This document shows positions 55,536 through 62,351 of a stretch of DNA of 62,351 bases, one piece after another. Made by a program: the position numbers and the translations under genes. Within the stretch, counting starts at the first letter, position 1, and every line of letters starts with the position of its first letter. The DNA is from JBOHDX01 sp050700835. Its GTDB lineage: Bacteria > Actinomycetota > Actinomycetes > Propionibacteriales > Nocardioidaceae. The notes beneath the pieces were generated by a model. That model did not search any database, was not told the DNA's origin, and saw only the letters and a list, made by a program, of their open reading frames with translations. The stretch lies in NCBI GenBank assembly GCA_050700835.1, contig JBOHDX010000008.1:1-62351 (forward strand), written 5' to 3'.

Positions 55536-56308
55536 CGCCGCCTGCGACGCCGGCCCACGACGAGGGATCTTCGATGACGGACAGCAACGGGCAGGGCGCG
55601 TTCGCGCTCGCCACCGGTCGCGGGCTGGAAGACGGCTCGGGCAAGAACCAGGAACGCTACCGCGCCTACCAGTTCGAGCTGATCTCGCGCTACTGCGGAC
55701 CCTCGGTGCTGGAGGTCGGCGCCGGTCTCGGCGAGTTCGCCAGCCAGTTCCGTGGTCTCAGCCGCCACGTGGTGACCGACGTCGATCCCGAGGCCGTGTC
55801 GTACCTCCGCACCCGCTTCCTCGACCGGCCCGAGGTGGAGGCGCGTCTGTTCGACCTCGATCACGGACCGTTCACCATCGACACGCCGGTGTCCACGATC
55901 GTGGCGATCAACGTGCTCGAACACATCGTCGAGGACAGCGAGGCGCTGCGAGGCCTGGCCACCATGGTGCAGCCCGGCGGCAGCATCGTGGTGTGGGTGC
56001 CCGGGTATCAGCAGTTGTACGGCGACTTCGACCGCAGGGTCGGACACGTGCGTCGTTACACGCCGAGCACGTTGCGGTCCGCGATCACCGGTGCGGGCTT
56101 GACACCCGGGCCGGTACGTCCGGTGAACTTCCTCGGCGGCGTGGCCTGGTGGCTCGCCGTGCGACGCGGCGGGGTCGGCAGCCCCCGGCCGGCACTGCTG
56201 AAGGCCTATGACCGAGTGGTCGTCCCCACCACGAGACTGATGGAGCGCCGGGTGACGCCCCCGTTCGGCCAATCCGTGCTCGGCATCGCCACGGTGCCGA
56301 CCGACTGA
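55532..56308 (+). CDS. Class I SAM methyltransferase, glycan-cluster associated
   Basis: This 258-aa methyltransferase has motif I VLEVGAGLGEFASQF, motif post-I VVTDVDPEAVSYL, motif II AINVLEHIVEDSEAL and motif III PGGSIVVWVPG, followed by YGDFDRRVGHVRRYTPSTL, typical of methyltransferases in polysaccharide clusters. Coupled to gtrA. ATG 55532; an internal ATG at 55574 is an alternative. It may methylate a cell-surface sugar or lipid-linked intermediate; this is inferred from context. Confidence 0.85.
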   Translation: MTPPATPAHDEGSSMTDSNGQGAFALATGRGLEDGSGKNQERYRAYQFELISRYCGPSVLEVGAGLGEFASQFRGLSRHVVTDVDPEAVSYLRTRFLDRPEVEARLFDLDHGPFTIDTPVSTIVAINVLEHIVEDSEALRGLATMVQPGGSIVVWVPGYQQLYGDFDRRVGHVRRYTPSTLRSAITGAGLTPGPVRPVNFLGGVAWWLAVRRGGVGSPRPALLKAYDRVVVPTTRLMERRVTPPFGQSVLGIATVPTD

Positions 56309-56328
56309 GTCGGCTTACCCGACTCCAG

Positions 56329-58296
56329 CTACGAGCGACCCCGCAGTGCGGGCGCGCGGTCGGCAGCCGGCCGGGGGCAGCCTTCTCGCCACCAGGTGCT
56401 GACGACCACTCGGGCGTAGCGGGCGCCATAGACCAGGTTGCCGCCCTTCTTCGTCGAACCGGACGCCCGGATGTGCATCGTCCCGGGCACCTCCAAAACG
56501 CGGAACCCGTGCGCGTGCATGCCGATCATCAGCTCGGAGGACTGGTACTGGGGTTGGTTGAGGGTAACCTCGGCGGTCGTCTCGGCACGCATCGCGCGCA
56601 ACCCGAACGACGTGTCGGTGTGCCACTGCCCGACCATGGCCGACACGATCCAGGCGAACACGTGTACGCCGACGCGACGGAACTGGTCCATGGTGTGCTG
56701 GTGGCCGAGCCGTCGCGATCCGGTGACGAAGTCTGCGGAGCCGTCCAAGATCGGGGCCAGCACCGAAGGGAAGTCGGCCGTGTCATACTGCCCGTCCGCG
56801 TCGGTGGTGATGATGTAGCGCGCACCGTGGGTGCGCCCGAGACGGTACCCGAGCCGCAACGCGGCGCCTTGGCCGCGGTTCGTGCCGCACGCGGCGACGT
56901 AGGCGCGTGGGTGGGCGAGCGCCGCCGCCGCGGTCTGGTCCTTGCTCCCGTCATCGACTACGAGCACGTCGGTGTCAAGACCGCAGACCGTCGTCGGGAT
57001 CGAGTCCAGCACCGACGGCAGGCCGGGGCCCTCGTTGTAGGCGGCGATCACGACGACGACCGGAGCGAGCCGCATCGAGCCGTCGTACCGGTCTGCGAAG
57101 CTCTGCATCGCCTCCGCGTCGATCTCGTCGTACTGCGCGCGATCCGCTGACGGAGACCGGTGGCCGCGGAGCAGTGCGGTCAGCCCGAGCGCACCGGCCG
57201 CTGGTCCCCAGACGAGCAGCGGTTGTTGAACGTGCCAGACTGACTCGCCACTCAGCTCCGTGCCGACGAAGACCGCCACCGGCAGGAGTGCCGTGACCAT
57301 GCTTACGGTTCGCAACTTCGACCGGCGCGCCCGGTAGAGGCCCAGCGCTCCCATCAGCCCGAGAGCAAGGCCGGCGAGCGGCAGCGGGTACGGGACGTCG
57401 GCGACGCCTGCGAAGGCGTCGAAGGCATGGGCGGCCGTATGGTGCGTGACGGGATAGGTCTGAGGTTGCCAACGGCTCGCCGTGAGATCACTGCCGTCCA
57501 GCGTCCGGGTCACTGCGCTACCCAGTCGTGACGGGGTTCCGCTGAGCCCAACGGCCTTAGCGATGCTGGCGGGCTCGAGGGACCCGTGTTGCCACACCGC
57601 GTACGGCGCCACGACCGCCGCGAACGCAATGACCAGAAGCACCGCTCCGCCCAGCCGTTGCCGCGACGACGCGCTCAGTGCCACCCAGCCGACCAGTCCC
57701 AGCACCAGCAGCGGCGCAGCCACCGCCACCAGCGTTGACGCCGCGCCCAACAGGAGTCCCACGGCGACGGCCACCCACAGACGAGGACGGGCCCGCCCGG
57801 CCAGCACGAGCAGGGCCAGGGCCATGAGGAGGACGAACAGGGAGTCGGGGAGAACGAGGTGCTCGCTGGTGATCACCCGGGCATCGAGCATGGCGGGGAC
57901 GGCGGCGAGGGCCGCCAGCCAACGCCACACCCCCCACCGGATCAGCAGCACGTATGCGGCGGCGGCAGCCGCCACGCCGCACACATGCTGGAAGACGGTG
58001 ACCGGGACGAGCGAGGAGCCCATCCACGACAGCGGGGTGAGCTCGAGCCAGGCGTAGCCGAGCGAAGGCGTCCCGGCGCGGCCACCGGACACGGCACGCA
58101 GGTAGGTGGCCGACTGGGCCACCACGAAGGCGGGCGTAAAGCCGACAGCGATGGCGATTCGAGCCAACACGCCCGCGGACATGACGACGCAGAAGACAGC
58201 GTGCCGTCTCAGCAGGGTCGCTGCGGGGCCACGGCGAGCACTCTTGCGCTCCGCCAGCCACGTCGCGGTAGCCGACCTGCTGTCGATAGCCGTCAC
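56329..58296 (-). CDS. Membrane GT-C-like domain fused to a GT2 glycosyltransferase
   Basis: This 655-aa protein has an N-terminal half with about nine membrane helices (residues 30-385), GT-C-like in layout (residue pattern SLGYAWLELTPLSW, SEHLVLPDSLFVLLMAL), then a C-terminal GT2/DPM1-like domain from about 410: VVIAAYNEGPGLPSVL, VVDDGSKDQT, TDADGQYDTAD and a membrane-anchor end. A fused polytopic membrane plus DPM-like architecture is unusual. It could combine making a polyprenyl-phosphate sugar with its use. GTG 58296, 7 nt after the epimerase stop, last gene of a four-gene operon. Confidence 0.85.
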   Translation of the reverse strand: MTAIDSRSATATWLAERKSARRGPAATLLRRHAVFCVVMSAGVLARIAIAVGFTPAFVVAQSATYLRAVSGGRAGTPSLGYAWLELTPLSWMGSSLVPVTVFQHVCGVAAAAAAYVLLIRWGVWRWLAALAAVPAMLDARVITSEHLVLPDSLFVLLMALALLVLAGRARPRLWVAVAVGLLLGAASTLVAVAAPLLVLGLVGWVALSASSRQRLGGAVLLVIAFAAVVAPYAVWQHGSLEPASIAKAVGLSGTPSRLGSAVTRTLDGSDLTASRWQPQTYPVTHHTAAHAFDAFAGVADVPYPLPLAGLALGLMGALGLYRARRSKLRTVSMVTALLPVAVFVGTELSGESVWHVQQPLLVWGPAAGALGLTALLRGHRSPSADRAQYDEIDAEAMQSFADRYDGSMRLAPVVVVIAAYNEGPGLPSVLDSIPTTVCGLDTDVLVVDDGSKDQTAAAALAHPRAYVAACGTNRGQGAALRLGYRLGRTHGARYIITTDADGQYDTADFPSVLAPILDGSADFVTGSRRLGHQHTMDQFRRVGVHVFAWIVSAMVGQWHTDTSFGLRAMRAETTAEVTLNQPQYQSSELMIGMHAHGFRVLEVPGTMHIRASGSTKKGGNLVYGARYARVVVSTWWREGCPRPAADRAPALRGRS

Positions 58297-58303
58297 GACC
58301 GGC

Positions 58304-59230
58304 CTAGACGCGCAGCGACGGGGCGAAGTCCGCCCACACGTCGCGCATGCCCTCTTCGAGCGACCGCGACGGCTGGTAGCCGCGGCTGCGGGCCCGCGAC
58401 AGGTCCACCACGACCGCCGGCATCTCGCCGGGCTTGGGATCGACGTGCTCCCCGGGGATCGCCTGCCCGGTCGCGTCGCGCGCTGCTTGCGCGATCTCCT
58501 CGACCGTGTAGGAGCTGCCTCCCGCCACGATGACCGGCCCGCTCGGCCAGGTGGTGACGCCGAGTACGAACGCGTGAGCGGCGTCCTTGACGTACACCAG
58601 ATCTCGCCTCTGCTGCCCGTCGCCGTAGATCTGGACGCCGTGACCCTCGGCGGCCGCCCGCATCAGGCGAGGCACGAAGCTGTCCTTGGCCACCATGCCG
58701 GGGCCGTAGACGTTGGTGAGCCGGATCGCCGGAGTGCGCATGCCGTAGGCGCCGGCGTAACCGGACATGAGCATCTCCGCCGCCGCCTTTGTGGCGCCGT
58801 ACGGCGTCAGCGGCAGCAGCGGGAGGTCCTCGGTGATCGTGCTCGTGACCGCTCCGACCACCGCGTTGGTGGAGGCGAGCACGAACGTGCCGACCGATCG
58901 CTGTCGTGCAAGCTCGAGCAGGCCGGCGGTCATCTCGACGTTGGTCCGGTGCACCAACGCCGGTTGCTCGATCGAGCCCAGCACTGACGTCTCGGCCGCC
59001 AAGTGGACGATGGCGTCGAGATCAGCGGTCACAGCTCGGTCTCGCACGTCGGCATCGCACAGATCTCCGCCCACCCACGAGACGGTGTCGTCAGGGAACG
59101 GGTTGCGGTCCGCGACATGCACCTGGTGTCCGGCCGACTGGAGCGCCGACACCACGTGCCGCCCGATGAAGCCCGATCCACCGGTGACGAGGATGCGGAG
59201 CCGGCGGTCATCCGGCCCGGGCGCGGTCAC
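58304..59230 (-). CDS. NAD-dependent epimerase/dehydratase (extended SDR)
   Basis: This 308-aa extended SDR has VTGGSGFIGRHV at the start, the YGATKAAAEML active site (YxxxK) and RLTNVYGPGM, with a Thr/Ser near ASTNAVVG. It resembles UDP-glucose 4-epimerase-like sugar nucleotide enzymes. GTG 59230 overlaps the upstream SqdB-like gene by 4 nt (GTGA), so the two are probably made together. The sugar substrate cannot be fixed from sequence. Confidence 0.87.
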   Translation of the reverse strand: MTAPGPDDRRLRILVTGGSGFIGRHVVSALQSAGHQVHVADRNPFPDDTVSWVGGDLCDADVRDRAVTADLDAIVHLAAETSVLGSIEQPALVHRTNVEMTAGLLELARQRSVGTFVLASTNAVVGAVTSTITEDLPLLPLTPYGATKAAAEMLMSGYAGAYGMRTPAIRLTNVYGPGMVAKDSFVPRLMRAAAEGHGVQIYGDGQQRRDLVYVKDAAHAFVLGVTTWPSGPVIVAGGSSYTVEEIAQAARDATGQAIPGEHVDPKPGEMPAVVVDLSRARSRGYQPSRSLEEGMRDVWADFAPSLRV

Positions 59231-60396
59231 GACTCTGCGTGCAACGGGCTACTGGTCTGGCGCCACCGGATCGTGGGTTCCAATGCAGCCAGGTCGACGC
59301 GGTCCTTGTGCTCCTCGACGATGCCGAACATCGAGGTGAGCAGGGTGTCGGACAGCAGATGGGGCTGGAGACCCAGCGACTCCAACGTGGTGTGCACGAA
59401 GGCGTAGTGGTGGTTCTCCTGCTCCACTCTGGGGTTGTCGACGTACTCGATATCAACCTGACCGGGGTAGCAGTTCGCGACGATCTTGGCCATCTCGTCG
59501 ATGGCGAAGCTCTCCGTGGCCTGGTTGAAGACGCGGAACTCGCCGGTGTCGGCGGGGTTCTCGCAAGCCAGCCGAATGCACTCGACGGTGTCGCGGATGT
59601 CGATGAGCGCACGTGTCTGGGAGCCTCCGCCGTAGACCGAGAGCGGCCGGCCGAGCACGGCCTGGATCGCGAACCGGTTCAACACCGTCCCGAACACGGC
59701 GTCGTAGTCGAGCCGGGTCGCCAACCGCGGGTGGAGCGCGGTCTCGTCGGTCTGCTGGCCATAGACGACACCCTGGTTGAGGTCGGTGACCCTCAGTCCC
59801 CAGATCCGGCAACCGAATTCCAAGTTGTGGCTGTCGTGAACCTTGGACAGGTGGTAGAAGCTGCCCGGCTTCTTGGGGTACAGCATCCGGTCGGTCCGGC
59901 CCTTGTGGGTGACCTCCAGCCAGCCCTCTTCGATGTCGATGTTCGGTGTGCCGTACTCACCCATCGTGCCGAGCTTGACCAGGTGGATGTCGCGGTTGAG
60001 CTCGCCCATCGCGAACATCACGTTCAGGGTGCCGACGACGTTGTTGGTCTGTGTGTAGACCGCGTGCTTGCGGTCGATCATGGAGTACGGGGCGGCTCGC
60101 TGCTCGGCGAAGTGCACGATCGCGTCGGGGCGGAACCCCTCGATCGCGTCGTAGGTGAAGTCGGCATCGGTGAGGTCGCCGTAGAAGACGGCGATGTCCC
60201 GGCCGGTCTGCTCGCGCCAGACCCGGACCCGGGTGCGCAGCGACTCGATCGGGACCAGACTGCCGGAGCCGAGCTCGTGGTCGTACTGGCGGCGGACCAT
60301 GTTGTCGACTACGCCGACATCGTGGCCTCGCGCCGAGAGGTACATCGCGGAGGGCCATCCGAGGTAGCCGTCGCCGCCAAGAACGAGAATGCGCAT
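59227..60396 (-). CDS. UDP-sulfoquinovose synthase-like enzyme (SQD1/SqdB family)
   Basis: This 389-aa protein carries the strong SQD1 markers: LVLGGDGYLGWPSAMYLS, HFAEQRAAPYSMIDRKHAV, LVKLGTMGEYGTPNIDIEEG, PGSFYHLSKVHDSHN (catalytic Tyr-Lys with the conserved His) and TDLNQGVVYG. In plants and bacteria this family makes UDP-sulfoquinovose from UDP-glucose and sulfite. In actinobacteria it usually occurs in envelope glycan clusters and may use another substrate. ATG 60396 with AAAGGCGG upstream. First gene of the epimerase-GT2 part of the operon. Confidence 0.87.
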   Translation of the reverse strand: MRILVLGGDGYLGWPSAMYLSARGHDVGVVDNMVRRQYDHELGSGSLVPIESLRTRVRVWREQTGRDIAVFYGDLTDADFTYDAIEGFRPDAIVHFAEQRAAPYSMIDRKHAVYTQTNNVVGTLNVMFAMGELNRDIHLVKLGTMGEYGTPNIDIEEGWLEVTHKGRTDRMLYPKKPGSFYHLSKVHDSHNLEFGCRIWGLRVTDLNQGVVYGQQTDETALHPRLATRLDYDAVFGTVLNRFAIQAVLGRPLSVYGGGSQTRALIDIRDTVECIRLACENPADTGEFRVFNQATESFAIDEMAKIVANCYPGQVDIEYVDNPRVEQENHHYAFVHTTLESLGLQPHLLSDTLLTSMFGIVEEHKDRVDLAALEPTIRWRQTSSPLHAES

Positions 60397-60555
60397 GGCC
60401 GTGCCGCCTTTCATGGTGCGGATCTCGCTGGTCGGTGCTGATCTGGCTGATGTGCCGAATGAGCCGATCATGCCGCCGCCGAGCATATAGGTAGGGGACG
60501 GACCAACAAAAAGCGCCGCGCCACGCGGACCCGGGAGGGGGTCATTCCCTCGTCC

Positions 60556-62351
60556 TCAACGGGTTAAGCACGTGTAAACGGACGTTCTCAACGGCTTCCG
60601 GTATCCGTACCGGCGTACGGCCCGCAAACGCGCGGGCCGGTCCGCCGGCAGGCACACGGTGTCCACCCCGAGCAGGTGAAGGTCGCGCTTGATCGCCGCC
60701 GGGCGCCAGCCCAGGTAGCCGGTGGCGAACGTGTTGAGGGCCTGCCGTCGGTTGTAGTGGAACCTCGGGTCATGGTGCAGGTTGGCCATGATGTAGGCGC
60801 GCGGCACCAGCGTGTGGATCCTGGTCGTGAGGACCGTGACGGTGATCGACAGCTCCTGCGGGGCCAGCACCACGGCGCCCGGCCGGGATCGGCTGATCAG
60901 CTTCTCAGCCATCTGCACCTGGCTCGCGGCGCGCTGGTAGTGGAACGGCGCCGCCAGGGACGCCGGCCTCGCGCCCGCCCAGAGAGGTGCGCCGAAGGCA
61001 CCGAGCAGCACGACGAGCGCAAGCGGACCGGCCACCTTCATCGCTGGCCTGGCGAACCGGCCGGTCCACCAGGTCACCAGGACACCGACCAGCGCGGCCA
61101 TGCTGACTATCCAGGACACCCGCAACAACGTCGGTCCCAGGCCGATCAGGTCGAACGACAGCTGGGTGACCCCTGGGATGAAGGTCACCCCCATGAACAA
61201 CACCAGCACGCCGGTGGTCACCCTGGCCCGCGGGTTGGGCACCAGCAGGATCCCCAGCAGCACGGCGGCCACCACGATCACCGCCGGCACCCCGTAGTCG
61301 AAGATCGTGTGACCGAACCAGCTCGGGTCGTAGCGTTGGAACCTGAACAGGAAGTCGTCGCCGGACCGTCCGCCGACCGCCTTGGTCACCACCCCCGCCG
61401 CCAGCGGGTATGCCGACATCGCGGCGAAGCCGAGCAGGGCCAGCCGACGCGAGCGCCGCAGCAGCGGAGCGACACCCGCGGCCGCGATCAGCGGGGTTAG
61501 GAACATCGCCGACGTGGTCACCCCGACCGCCGCGACACCGGCGACCAGCAGCCAGCCGGCCCGGGCCCGGGTGGGCCGCTCGACGTAGCGCAGCGCATAG
61601 ACCAGCAACAGCGGCACCATCAGGCACATGAACACGATCTTGCCCTGGAACAGCCGGGTGACGAACAGGTTGCCGGGCGAAGACGAGCTGACACCGTCCA
61701 GCAGGAGGAACACCAGGGCCGCCGACAACGCGGTCGATACCGCCGTGACCCGCCACACCCGCAGCAGCCGCCACAGCGCCAACACCGACAGCAAGGCCGT
61801 GACCGGCGGCAGCACGATGTAGTCCACGAACGCCGCCCGGGTCCCCAGCAGGTGCGCAAGACTTCCGGCCAGCGCGTCGTAGGAGGCCATCGGCGGCCAG
61901 CTGGTCATCGGATAGACGAGGTTGGCGAAGATCGTGTCGCGAAGCGGGAAGACACCGTGCGCGGCCACCCACTGCGACAGGTTCACGTAGTAGACGTCGT
62001 CGGGGTTGGGCCGCAGCATGAACACCGTGGAGGCGGCCATCGCCAACCCCCAGGCGAGGGCCACGAGTGCGCTGCGGTTCTCGACCACCCTCGAACGCGT
62101 CAGACCATCCGAGTCGCTCCGGTCCTCGCGGTCGTCCGGGTCGTCTGGGGTCCGGCCGGCAATATGACCTGAGGAGGGGTGCGGCCGGGGGCTCCACACC
62201 CGGCGAGCCGCCCAGACTGTGGCGGGAACCCCCGCCAACCACCAGGCCGCGGTCACCAACGGAAACCAGGCACCGAACGCCATCAGAAGCGCGGCCGCAC
62301 CGGTGAACAGGCATGCCGCCGGCACTAGATAGCGATCGAACCGGCGCGACC
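60556..62351 (-). CDS. Polytopic membrane protein (DUF6077-like), 5' end outside the window
   Basis: At least 598 aa. The reading frame stays open across the GTG at 62325 to the window edge (SRRFDRYLVPAACLF), so the true start probably lies beyond 62351. It has 12 or more membrane helices and a C-terminal soluble part with AQELSITVTVLTTRI and RFHYNRRQALNTF. It resembles GT-C/DUF6077 membrane proteins involved in cell-surface glycan transfer. It lies 160 nt upstream of the SqdB-like gene on the same strand. Confidence 0.8.
   Translation of the reverse strand, partial: SRRFDRYLVPAACLFTGAAALLMAFGAWFPLVTAAWWLAGVPATVWAARRVWSPRPHPSSGHIAGRTPDDPDDREDRSDSDGLTRSRVVENRSALVALAWGLAMAASTVFMLRPNPDDVYYVNLSQWVAAHGVFPLRDTIFANLVYPMTSWPPMASYDALAGSLAHLLGTRAAFVDYIVLPPVTALLSVLALWRLLRVWRVTAVSTALSAALVFLLLDGVSSSSPGNLFVTRLFQGKIVFMCLMVPLLLVYALRYVERPTRARAGWLLVAGVAAVGVTTSAMFLTPLIAAAGVAPLLRRSRRLALLGFAAMSAYPLAAGVVTKAVGGRSGDDFLFRFQRYDPSWFGHTIFDYGVPAVIVVAAVLLGILLVPNPRARVTTGVLVLFMGVTFIPGVTQLSFDLIGLGPTLLRVSWIVSMAALVGVLVTWWTGRFARPAMKVAGPLALVVLLGAFGAPLWAGARPASLAAPFHYQRAASQVQMAEKLISRSRPGAVVLAPQELSITVTVLTTRIHTLVPRAYIMANLHHDPRFHYNRRQALNTFATGYLGWRPAAIKRDLHLLGVDTVCLPADRPARLRAVRRYGYRKPLRTSVYTCLTR

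Overview
The window comes from a very GC-rich, GTG-start-tolerant actinobacterium. The gene order itself supports this. From the DECH-box helicase and Tad cluster at the left end, through Ssd, HAD phosphatase, acetyl-CoA synthetase, MarP, NUDIX, thioredoxin-like lipoprotein, Nth, Crp, MBL hydrolase, RidA, two ArsA-like ATPases, WhiB, PonA2-type PBP and metallophosphoesterase, it follows the Mycobacterium tuberculosis block Rv3649-Rv3683 (from memory). Asd-Ask and RecR-YbaB-DnaX follow further on. Lon, GuaB1 and a LytS/LytTR-symporter set argue against Mycobacterium itself. A Propionibacteriales- or Micrococcales-like actinobacterium is my guess; no rRNA is present to settle it.

Layout: 1-8.1 kb, helicase plus a compact minus-strand Tad/Flp pilus operon (CpaE-like, TadA, TadB, TadC, two small prepilins, TadE, TadG-like). 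8.2-11.2 kb, HAD phosphatase, a gene-poor gap at the locus where other actinobacteria carry the Ms1/scr3559 6S-like RNA, a degenerate Fic-like protein and a methyltransferase. 11.3-22.2 kb, carboxylate uptake and activation: LytS kinase, GuaB1, LytTR regulator, small DUF485-like protein, sodium/solute symporter, SatP-type acetate carrier and Acs. 22.2-30.3 kb, envelope and stress genes (MarP, CoA-type NUDIX, TlpA-like, Nth) and Crp. 30.3-38.3 kb, hydrolase, ArsA pair, WhiB4/WblA-type regulator, PBP with a histidine-rich tail, YqeY, phosphoesterase. 38.4-43.6 kb, tRNA-Pro, Lon and acetoacetyl-CoA synthetase. 43.7-54.8 kb, asd-ask, SIMPL protein, secreted GH5 enzyme, DUF5063-recR-ybaB, a TetR/SDR pair, dnaX, SRP RNA. 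54.9-62.4 kb, tRNA-Ser and an envelope-glycan cluster (GtrA, methyltransferase, membrane-GT2 fusion, epimerase, UDP-sulfoquinovose-synthase-like enzyme, DUF6077-like membrane protein cut by the window edge).

The parts most worth a second look are these: the probable 6S-like RNA locus beside a Fic-like pseudoenzyme; a TetR/SDR cassette with two matching palindromic operators whose SDR gene appears to start at ATC; a two-copy intergenic palindrome; many three-copy short tandem repeats at gene ends; a 25-bp near-perfect hairpin between tRNA-Pro and lon; and the sulfoquinovose-synthase-like glycan operon.
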